Origin: Bacteroidia bacterium
GTDB lineage: Bacteria; Bacteroidota; Bacteroidia; Cytophagales; Cyclobacteriaceae
Length of the DNA stretch: 6,603 bases
NCBI GenBank assembly: GCA_016650355.1
Contig: JAENVX010000373.1
Location: 1 to 6,603, forward strand
Direction of reading: 5' to 3'
Numbering within the stretch: position 1 is the stretch's first letter; each line of letters starts with the position of its first letter. Shown here one piece after another: positions 1 to 5,479 of the stretch. The notes beneath the pieces were generated by a model. It was not told the origin of the DNA. It was given only the letters and a program-made list of their open reading frames with translations, and ran no database searches. A program made the position numbers and the translations under genes.

Positions 1-2
1 AG

Positions 3-428
3 TTAGGAGGCAGTCCATATTTTCAAAAAGCGTTTAATGTCGTTAACAATGCTCAAGGCTCTAACCGGGTAGGTTGGCAAGGGCTTGGCAATAATAGAAA
101 TCGTTATGCGCTTATCGACAATATCAACAACCCCCAAATGTCCGATCTACGAAAAAACACATATCAATATCATCGCCTCGCACTTGACACCTTTGGCGAA
201 GATCCGGACGCGAGCCGGAGCAAAGTGCTGGATGTCTTAAAAGCTGTGAAAAAAGTCTGGACAACTTATCCCAATGCGATACTCGTAATTTCATTCTTCG
301 ATACAAAAGCTCCTGAATTGGTCAATGTATTTTCCGAAGGCAGCATATCAGTAAGGCGTGAAGCTTACGATATACTCACTAACGTAGACCCCAAGCGAAA
401 CATCTACCAAAAGATTATTTCGAACTGA
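3..428 (+). CDS. PorD/DUF4835-like protein, C-terminal part (5' end outside the window)
   Basis: This is the 3' end of a gene that enters from the left edge; the frame is open from base 3 and gives 141 residues ending in TGA at 426-428. An internal ATG at 138 is not the real start, because the family-like sequence continues upstream of it (LGGSPYFQKAF, then VGWQGLGNNRNRYALIDN). The segment RKNTYQYHRLALDTF, the later stretch ending ISFFDTKAPELVNVFSEG, and the ending with VDPKRNIYQKI resemble the C-terminus of the DUF4835 family, which has been named PorD in connection with the type IX secretion system of Bacteroidota. Family members are about 300 residues long and exported, so over half is missing here, including any signal peptide. 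The exact role is poorly defined. Location immediately before recN supports the call, since I recall this order as common in the phylum. Recognition is from memory, without an alignment. Confidence 0.75.
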   Translation, partial: LGGSPYFQKAFNVVNNAQGSNRVGWQGLGNNRNRYALIDNINNPQMSDLRKNTYQYHRLALDTFGEDPDASRSKVLDVLKAVKKVWTTYPNAILVISFFDTKAPELVNVFSEGSISVRREAYDILTNVDPKRNIYQKIISN

Positions 429-507
429 TTTGCCAAATTGGGCATTTCTTTCAAAGCAGAAATAGCACATCTTTTATTAATATTGTAAGGATTGTTTCCC
501 TTCGTCA

Positions 508-2160
508 ATGCTCACTCATCTCACCATAAAAAATTACGCCCTAATAAAACATCTGGAGATGGAGCCTTCTCATCACCTTAGCGTAATTACTGGAGAAACA
601 GGTGCAGGCAAATCGATCATGCTAGGGGCTATAGGACTACTACTAGGAAATCGTGCGGACACCAAAGTGCTATGGGATATTACTGAAAAATGTATTATCG
701 AAGGCTCGTTCGATATTGCACCCTACAAACTCGAAAGTGTGTTTATAGAAGAAGCTCTTGACTATGAAACACAAACTGTTATCAGGAGAGAAATCGGATC
801 AAATGGGAAAAGTAGAGCATTCATCAATGATACTCCAGTTACATTGGAAACAATGAAAAAAATTGGCCTCCGTCTGATGGATGTTCATTCGCAACATGAA
901 ACACTAGAATTAGGAAATCGATCTTTTCAACTTCGCTTGATTGATGCCTTTGCAGGCAACCAAAAATTACTTCTGGAATACCAGGCTATCTGGAAAAATT
1001 ACAACGAAGCCAAAGTGGAATATGAAACTCTGGTTTCAGAATCAAAAAAACTTGCGCAGGAGGCTGACTTTGTAACATTTCAACTGGATGAATTGAAGAA
1101 AGCTGATTTGAAGGAATCCGAACAAGAAAAGCTAGAGTCAGATCTTAAAGTCATGGAAAATGCTGAAGACATTAAGACTAGGTTTAATCTTGTCATCGAA
1201 CAACTAGGTCACTCAGAATTTTCAGTCGATTCAGTATTGGCAGAAGTAAGAACCCAGCTCAATACAGTCGCTGCATATTCTGAGGCCTATGCTCAACTTC
1301 TAAAACGCATTGAAAGCTTAAAAATTGAATTGGATGATATCTTAAACGAAATTGAAAAAGAGGAAAGTAAAATCGAGTTCGATCCCGAACAAATCAACAC
1401 AGTAAAGGAAAGACTTAGTCTTATCTATCAGTTGCTTCAAAAACATCGGTTTCAAAGCACCAGTCAATTGCTAGACCTTCAGGAATCTTTACAGCAACGT
1501 GCGGACAAAGTTTCCAACCTGGACGAAATACTTTCTTCAGCTAAAAAAAAGCTTGCTTCGCTGACAAATGACCTACAACATGCTGCAGCATTGCTCAGCA
1601 AATCAAGAGAAAAAGTTTTCATCCCGCTTTGCAAACAGCTTACACACCTTTTAATTGAGCTTGGCATTCCAAATGCTTTGCTGAAAGTTGAAAAAAATAA
1701 AACTGAGCCTACTCCAACAGGCGTTGATAGCATTGAACTAAACTTCAGCGCCAATAAAGGAATAGCGCCAAGGCCACTTGCTCAAGTTGCCTCTGGTGGT
1801 GAGTTTTCCAGGCTAATGTTCAGCGTGAAATATGTGATGGCAGAAAAAACATATCTTCCAACTATGATACTGGATGAAATAGACAGCGGTGTTTCAGGTG
1901 AGATTGCCATTCAGCTTGGAAAAATGATGAGAGAGATGGCCAAGCGACACCAAATAATTTCCATAAGCCACCTTCCTCAAATTGCAGCAAAAGCGGATGT
2001 TCATTTTTTTGTGTACAAAGATGACTCCTCTTCCAAAACGGTTAGTCTCATTAAAAAACTTACAGAAAAAGAGCGAGTCACAGAAATTGCTAAGATGATT
2101 GGGGGCGCAAAACCTTCCGATATGGCTCTTGAAAACGCGAAAGAATTAATTGCACGGTAA
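508..2160 (+). CDS. recN: DNA repair protein RecN (SMC-like ATPase)
   Basis: RecN is a cytoplasmic SMC-like ATPase that acts early in recombinational repair of double-strand breaks, tethering DNA ends and working with RecA. At 550 residues the protein has the normal family length and is intact. The N-terminal head half begins LTIKNYALI and carries Walker A, GETGAGKS, at residues 29-36. Residues about 155-390 are charged and heptad-like, as expected for the two coiled-coil arms. The C-terminal head half has the ABC signature ASGGEFSR (428-435), Walker B with the catalytic Glu in LDEIDSGVSG (455-464), and the H-loop His488 in ISHLPQIAA. The ATG at 508 places the first strand of the head domain at the usual position; there is no convincing Shine-Dalgarno sequence, which is normal in Bacteroidota. 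The gap of 79 bases from the PorD-like gene allows cotranscription. I see no LexA-type operator that I could defend. Confidence 0.97.
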   Translation: MLTHLTIKNYALIKHLEMEPSHHLSVITGETGAGKSIMLGAIGLLLGNRADTKVLWDITEKCIIEGSFDIAPYKLESVFIEEALDYETQTVIRREIGSNGKSRAFINDTPVTLETMKKIGLRLMDVHSQHETLELGNRSFQLRLIDAFAGNQKLLLEYQAIWKNYNEAKVEYETLVSESKKLAQEADFVTFQLDELKKADLKESEQEKLESDLKVMENAEDIKTRFNLVIEQLGHSEFSVDSVLAEVRTQLNTVAAYSEAYAQLLKRIESLKIELDDILNEIEKEESKIEFDPEQINTVKERLSLIYQLLQKHRFQSTSQLLDLQESLQQRADKVSNLDEILSSAKKKLASLTNDLQHAAALLSKSREKVFIPLCKQLTHLLIELGIPNALLKVEKNKTEPTPTGVDSIELNFSANKGIAPRPLAQVASGGEFSRLMFSVKYVMAEKTYLPTMILDEIDSGVSGEIAIQLGKMMREMAKRHQIISISHLPQIAAKADVHFFVYKDDSSSKTVSLIKKLTEKERVTEIAKMIGGAKPSDMALENAKELIAR

Positions 2161-2210
2161 GGCTTTGAGACGTGACTGCACTACGTAAATCCTCCATCCA
2201 ATAAAATCAA

Positions 2211-2241
2211 TTTGCTTTCCAAATCCTGAGGATTAACTTTA
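2211..2241 (+). promoter_or_regulatory. Candidate Bacteroidota -33/-7 promoter for the DASS transporter gene
   Basis: TTTG at 2211-2214 is followed after 19 bases by TAACTTTA at 2234-2241. The primary sigma factor of Bacteroidota recognises TTTG at -33 and TAnnTTTG at -7, so the -33 box is exact and the -7 box has one mismatch at its last base. The spacing fits. Transcription would start near 2248, giving a leader of about 15 bases before the TTG start at 2263. The elements are short and AT-rich, so a chance match is possible. Confidence 0.45.
2222..2234. promoter_or_regulatory. 13-bp palindrome AATCCT-G-AGGATT between the promoter boxes (possible operator)
   Basis: AATCCT at 2222-2227 and AGGATT at 2229-2234 are perfect inverted copies around a single G. 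The palindrome fills most of the spacer between the candidate -33 and -7 boxes, where a bound repressor would block RNA polymerase. The one-base centre makes an RNA hairpin unlikely, so a DNA-binding site is the better reading. A further AAATCCT occurs at 2187-2193. No regulator is identifiable, and a palindrome this short can occur by chance. Confidence 0.25.
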
Positions 2242-2262
2242 ACGCAGATTAATTACTTCTAC

Positions 2263-3717
2263 TTGGAAATCCCTATCTCTAAAACAAAACTAGTAGGTCT
2301 GATCACAGGGCCTGCACTATTCCTTATTCTATATTTTCTCCTCGGCTCATCCGGTTTACCTTTAAACAGTATCACCGTTCTTTCCTTAGGAGCTTGGATG
2401 GTAGTCTGGTGGGTAACTGAAGCTGTTCCTATCCCAGTAACAGCTTTGCTACCGATGGTGCTATTTCCGCTATTATCTGTAAGCTCCGTTCGTGAAGCAA
2501 GTGAACCTTATGGCGACCCAGTCATCTTTCTCTTCATGGGAGGCTTTATCCTTGCATTGGGTCTAGAGAAATACAAACTTCATGAACGCGTTGCCTTAAA
2601 CCTTATCCGGTTGACCGGAACAAGTGGCGATGGAATCATTTTGGGGTTCATGCTTGCCACTGCACTCATAAGTATGTGGATCAGCAATACCGCAACAGCC
2701 GTGATGATGTTACCAATCGCTAGTTCAGTCACCACTCTTCTCGCTAAAGAAATGGGACAGAAGGATGACCCAAAATTTCAAAAGTTTGCTACTGGGCTAA
2801 TGCTTGCCGTTGCCTATTCTGCCAGCATAGGGGGTATAGCAACTATAATAGGAACACCGCCAAACGTAGTACTGGTTGGTTTTATGAAACGGTTTTACAA
2901 CTTGGATGTAATCTTCAGCAATTGGATGTTTGTGGGTATACCATTAATGATTGCTTTGCTAGCATCTTGTTATATCATCATTACAAAAATTCTATATCGC
3001 AATAATTTATCTGCTATTGAAGGATCTGACCAGCTTATTCACAACAAACTTCACAATCTTGGAAAAATGAGCAGAGAGGAAAAGATTGTGCTGATGATAT
3101 TCTCAGTAACCTGTTTTTTTTGGATCTTCCGTCAAAACGTGAACGCGCTTATTGGAAAAAATTTACTTGATGATACAACCATTGCTATGACTGGTGGTAT
3201 CATCATGTTTATCATGCCTGTGAATTTACGTAAATCAAAATTTGTGCTGGAATGGAGCGATATGAAAAATTTGCCATGGGGCATTCTTTTGTTGTTTGGT
3301 GGCGGTCTTTGTCTAGCGCAAGGGATGGAGGATGCCGGGCTGGTTCAAATTGTAGGTGAAAAAATAGCACAGCAAGGGCCCATCAATTTACCGGCTTTAA
3401 CTCTCCTACTCACCTTTATCTCAATGGCGCTCACCGAAGTTATGAGCAACGTAGCACTGACTACTATATTCATACCAGTTGTATTTGGTATTGCGGATGG
3501 TTTTCAAATCAGTCCGATTTTGTTGGCTATGCCTGTCGCATTTGCGGCAAGTTGCGCTTTTATGATGCCCGTTTCCACACCGCCTAATGCAATTCTATTC
3601 GCCAGTGGTTACATCAAAGTAAAAGAGATGCTCAAAGCAGGCATACTCCTTAACCTATTTTCATTAGTTATCATCTTCATTATTTCAATGACCATAATGA
3701 AATGGGTATATACATAG
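2263..3717 (+). CDS. DASS/SLC13 family sodium-coupled anion (probably dicarboxylate) transporter
   Basis: This is an inner-membrane secondary transporter of the divalent anion:Na+ symporter family, which imports C4-dicarboxylates such as succinate, malate and fumarate; some relatives carry sulfate or citrate. Its 484 residues form many hydrophobic segments in the family's two-fold inverted repeat. The first repeat has the SNT motif (141-143) and the GTPPN turn (197-201); the second has SNV (395-397) and STPPN (438-442). These paired motifs form the sodium and carboxylate sites in characterised members. The segment around 88-115 (FLFMGGFILALGLEKYKLHER) is also typical. The start is taken as TTG at 2263: no in-frame ATG or GTG lies between the stop at 2227-2229 and this codon, and the next ATG (2398) would delete the first transmembrane helix. 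The gene has its own promoter candidate and ends just before a hairpin. Family assignment is secure; the substrate is inferred. Confidence 0.92.
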   Translation: MEIPISKTKLVGLITGPALFLILYFLLGSSGLPLNSITVLSLGAWMVVWWVTEAVPIPVTALLPMVLFPLLSVSSVREASEPYGDPVIFLFMGGFILALGLEKYKLHERVALNLIRLTGTSGDGIILGFMLATALISMWISNTATAVMMLPIASSVTTLLAKEMGQKDDPKFQKFATGLMLAVAYSASIGGIATIIGTPPNVVLVGFMKRFYNLDVIFSNWMFVGIPLMIALLASCYIIITKILYRNNLSAIEGSDQLIHNKLHNLGKMSREEKIVLMIFSVTCFFWIFRQNVNALIGKNLLDDTTIAMTGGIIMFIMPVNLRKSKFVLEWSDMKNLPWGILLLFGGGLCLAQGMEDAGLVQIVGEKIAQQGPINLPALTLLLTFISMALTEVMSNVALTTIFIPVVFGIADGFQISPILLAMPVAFAASCAFMMPVSTPPNAILFASGYIKVKEMLKAGILLNLFSLVIIFIISMTIMKWVYT

Positions 3718-3719
3718 AC

Positions 3720-3754
3720 AGATCTTCTTCGCTTTGCATGAACGAAGAAGATCT
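3720..3754. terminator. Hairpin with perfect 12-bp arms between convergent genes (probable bidirectional terminator)
   Basis: AGATCTTCTTCG at 3720-3731 and CGAAGAAGATCT at 3743-3754 are perfect inverted copies separated by an 11-base loop. The hairpin starts three bases after the stop codon of the transporter gene and lies 17 bases beyond the stop of the opposing gene, the expected site for a shared terminator. Neither side is followed by a clear run of U in the transcript, so it is not a canonical intrinsic terminator; it may act as a 3' end stabiliser or a terminator of the weaker U-poor type. Confidence 0.65.
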
Positions 3755-3771
3755 CTTACCGACAATGGATG

Positions 3772-4128
3772 CTATTGCTTTGCCTTCATTTTCTTTTCCT
3801 CAATGAAATAGGCTAATCCCAAACCAAGACCTCCAAAGATGAAGAGCATGGAGAAATACCCAACTTCTTCAAGGTCAAACATTCTGTCTAACCAAACGCC
3901 CATTAGAAAGCCAACGCCTATTCCTATTAAGAGTAGCGCTGCTCGCAATGTTCCCGAAGTGGAACTTTCCTTTTTGAAGAGATCCGGGCTAAGTCCCTTA
4001 TCAATAATTGCCATTCGTTCTATGTTCGAAAACTTCCGGATATAGACAATCATAACAAATGCACCCAAGGTGATAATGATGGGAAGCATAATCCCCAGCA
4101 CAGGTATAATTACTTCATCTTCGCTCAT
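3772..4128 (-). CDS. Small DUF6249-like membrane protein, divergent from the sigma factor operon
   Basis: This 118-residue protein has three predicted transmembrane segments: about 6-30, 60-80 and 90-109. Between the first and second lies a charged stretch, YIRKFSNIERMAIIDKGLSPDLF (split here as residues 29-45 and 46-51), and the C-terminus is very basic (EEKKMKAKQ). The ERMAIIDKG-type segment followed by a glycine-rich membrane pair (GIGVGFLMG, GGLGLGLAYF) resembles the DUF6249 family of Bacteroidota, whose function is unknown; the family name is from memory. Start is ATG at 4126-4128 with no Shine-Dalgarno sequence. An ECF-type promoter facing this gene matches the one facing the sigma gene, so it is probably a direct target of that sigma factor. 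It could be an envelope stress effector or modulate the anti-sigma factor, but nothing in the sequence shows which. It contains no cysteine and no catalytic motif that I recognise. Confidence 0.8.
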   Translation of the reverse strand: MSEDEVIIPVLGIMLPIIITLGAFVMIVYIRKFSNIERMAIIDKGLSPDLFKKESSTSGTLRAALLLIGIGVGFLMGVWLDRMFDLEEVGYFSMLFIFGGLGLGLAYFIEEKKMKAKQ

Positions 4129-4155
4129 AATGTTGATTTTTTATGTGTTTTGCCT

Positions 4156-4188
4156 CTTTGACGCAGTTGAATTAACACCGGTTACACA
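4156..4188 (-). promoter_or_regulatory. ECF-sigma-type promoter for the DUF6249-like gene
   Basis: Read on the minus strand, TGTGTAAC (4188 to 4181) is followed by 12 bases and AACTGCGTCAAAG (4168 to 4156). The -35 element TGTAAC and the -10 element CGTC are 17 bases apart. This fits the AAC/CGT pattern known for ECF sigma promoters, for example those of Bacillus SigX and SigM. The start of transcription would fall near 4151, leaving a leader of about 23 bases before ATG. The assignment to the neighbouring sigma factor is inferred from the matching copy in front of the sigma gene. Confidence 0.72.
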
Positions 4189-4258
4189 TCCGATTAAAAA
4201 ATTCTATAAAAAAGATATCAGGTGAGGTATTTAATTATGTCTCAAATCCAATCTAGCC

Positions 4259-4291
4259 TGTGTAACTTCAGCAACTCAAACTGCGTCAAAG
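4259..4291 (+). promoter_or_regulatory. ECF-sigma-type promoter for the sigma/anti-sigma operon (probable autoregulation)
   Basis: TGTGTAAC at 4259-4266 and AACTGCGTCAAAG at 4279-4291 repeat exactly the elements of the minus-strand promoter. TGTAAC (4261-4266) and CGTC (4284-4287) are 17 bases apart, the classical ECF spacing. Counting from the -10, transcription should start at about 4295-4297, only 2-4 bases before the ATG at 4299, so the message would be leaderless or nearly so. ECF sigma factors commonly activate their own operons, so autoregulation is the simplest explanation. Confidence 0.72.
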
Positions 4292-4298
4292 GCTAGTA

Positions 4299-4856
4299 AT
4301 GACATTACTGGAGGAAATTAATCTGATCGACCGCATATTGGCAGGTGAACGCGACCTTTACGCCCGTCTGGTAAACAAGTATAAAAGCTATGCCTATACA
4401 ATTGCGTTGAAAATTCTTGAAAACAGACCCGAAGCAGAAGAAGCCGCACAAGATGGTTTTATCAAAGCGTTTCAATACTTGAAAGGTTTTAATCGGCAGG
4501 CAAAATTTTCAACCTGGTTATATCGAATTGTTTTCAACACAGCAATCAGTTATAAAAGAAAAAACAGACAAAAATTTCAAAGTATAGAGAATAGCATTGT
4601 AGAGTATTCAGTAAAATCTGACAGTCAGATTGAAAAAGATGACAAGCAGATATTTGTTAACCAAGCCATGGATAAATTAAACGAGGCTGATAAGTTGTCT
4701 ATTCAGCTTTATTATATTAAAGAATTTTCACTTACGGAAGTAGCAGAAATGATGGGGCAGAATGAAAACACGATAAAAGTCCGCATCCATCGCGCACGAC
4801 TGCGCCTGGCCGATGAACTTAAAATAATATTAAAAGAAGAAGCATTAACTTTGTGA
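4299..4856 (+). CDS. ECF-type RNA polymerase sigma factor (sigma-70 family)
   Basis: This 185-residue protein is an extracytoplasmic-function sigma factor, which directs RNA polymerase to a dedicated promoter set once its anti-sigma factor releases it. Region 2 covers about residues 22-90, with LVNKYKSYAYTIA, the core-binding helix ending EAEEAAQDGFIKAF, and the -10-reading part FSTWLYRIVFNTAISYKRK. A linker of charged residues follows. Region 4 covers about 122-175, with the helix-turn-helix FSLTEVAEMMGQNENTIKVRIHRARLRL (split at 152/153: helix with EVAEMM, recognition helix from NENTIKVRIHRAR). There is no extra C-terminal domain. Start ATG 4299 gives the usual N-terminus INLIDRILAGERDLYARLV. 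The gene overlaps the anti-sigma gene by four bases and has an ECF promoter at its front. The ECF subgroup cannot be fixed by eye, and the inducing signal is unknown. Confidence 0.95.
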   Translation: MTLLEEINLIDRILAGERDLYARLVNKYKSYAYTIALKILENRPEAEEAAQDGFIKAFQYLKGFNRQAKFSTWLYRIVFNTAISYKRKNRQKFQSIENSIVEYSVKSDSQIEKDDKQIFVNQAMDKLNEADKLSIQLYYIKEFSLTEVAEMMGQNENTIKVRIHRARLRLADELKIILKEEALTL

Positions 4857-5389
4857 GTATGGAACGGATAAAGCAAAAACTGGACGAACAGTTACTTCAA
4901 TACCTGGATGGAATTCTAACCCAAAATGAGAGAATCGAATTAGAGGAATTACTTGCAAGAAATACCCATTTAACAAATAGGTTGGCCGAATTACGGAGTA
5001 TCCATAATGCACTGTCTACTACATCCAGACTTGAACAGCCATCCAAAGTATTTACCGACAAAGTAATGACTAACCTGGATCAACTGCCAGCGAGAAGTGC
5101 ACTATCACCAAAAAATGGCCTTTTACTTTTATTCGGAATTTTAGTAGCCGTGGGCGTGATGGCGTTACTCCTTTCGCTAGGTGTATTCGACAATATGAAT
5201 GATACTTTAAGTTTTGATAACTTTCCAATTGAGAATAAATTCATTAAAAATCCGTTGCCAACTATCCAGTTCAATGGAAAATGGATGGTCAATGGCATTT
5301 TGATCTTAACGATGGGGTTAGCTTTTGTATTATTGGATCGCACCATTCTTAAGCCCTACTTCGAGAGAAGATCGCGAATTCAGTTTTAA
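4853..5389 (+). CDS. Membrane-anchored anti-sigma factor, zinc-less, two transmembrane segments
   Basis: The 178-residue protein begins with a helical domain (about 6-55, with LLQYLDGILTQNERIELEEL) that resembles the anti-sigma domain seen in zf-HC2-like anti-sigma factors, but the whole protein lacks cysteine, so no zinc site is possible. A linker leads to a transmembrane segment (about 89-112), a loop of about 30 residues (113-143), a second transmembrane segment (145-161), and a basic tail. The likely topology is N-terminal domain in the cytoplasm, where it would hold the sigma factor, loop in the periplasm and tail in the cytoplasm. GTG at 4853 overlaps the sigma stop as GTGA, implying translational coupling; ATG at 4859, two codons later, is an equally possible start. 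Position directly after an ECF sigma gene supports the role. Sequence alone is weak, so it could also be another membrane regulator. Confidence 0.8.
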   Translation: MSMERIKQKLDEQLLQYLDGILTQNERIELEELLARNTHLTNRLAELRSIHNALSTTSRLEQPSKVFTDKVMTNLDQLPARSALSPKNGLLLLFGILVAVGVMALLLSLGVFDNMNDTLSFDNFPIENKFIKNPLPTIQFNGKWMVNGILILTMGLAFVLLDRTILKPYFERRSRIQF

Positions 5390-5479
5390 TACTCGTTTCC
5401 AGATATTTCTATATATTTATAAACCTCCTTTCTCGTGTGAAGAGATCTTGGATGGTTTATTCTTATTAAATGATATCAC

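Larger units (their letters stand above)
4156..4291. repeat. Nested inverted repeats sharing one symmetry axis in the divergent promoter region
   Basis: Outer arms of 13 bp (4156-4168 and 4279-4291) and inner arms of 8 bp (4181-4188 and 4259-4266) are perfect inverted copies. Both pairs are centred on the same point, between 4223 and 4224, and outer and inner arms are separated by exactly 12 bases on each side. Those 12 bases are not conserved: about 3 of 12 positions match. The 70 bases in the middle (4189-4258) are AT-rich with no clear symmetry. Conservation only at -35 and -10 positions points to duplicated promoters and not to a transposon end or a hairpin. Confidence 0.85.

Noticed and set aside
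444..463. Inverted repeat ATTTCT/AGAAAT between the PorD-like gene and recN
   Set aside because: The stem is only 6 bp, almost all A-T, with no U-run directly after it, so it is too weak to call a terminator.
429..507. Possible recN promoter with TTTG at 429-432 and TAATATTG at 478-485
   Set aside because: The gap between the boxes is 45 bases, far from the expected 19-21, and each box alone is likely by chance in AT-rich DNA.
1479..1754. Minus-strand open frame of 91 codons inside recN
   Set aside because: It lies wholly within the well-supported recN coding region, resembles no family I know, and is a reverse-frame shadow.
3839..4045. Plus-strand open frame of 68 codons opposite the DUF6249-like gene
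   Set aside because: The minus-strand frame has a coherent three-helix membrane protein and a promoter; the plus-strand product has no recognisable features.
4156..4291. Reading the inverted repeats as ends of an insertion element or as a large RNA hairpin
   Set aside because: The 110 bases between the outer arms encode nothing, conservation is limited to -35 and -10 positions at ECF spacing, and both flanking genes are correctly placed for divergent promoters.
5080..5346. Minus-strand open frame of 88 codons in the anti-sigma gene
   Set aside because: It is antisense to a gene supported by overlap with the sigma gene and by its membrane topology.
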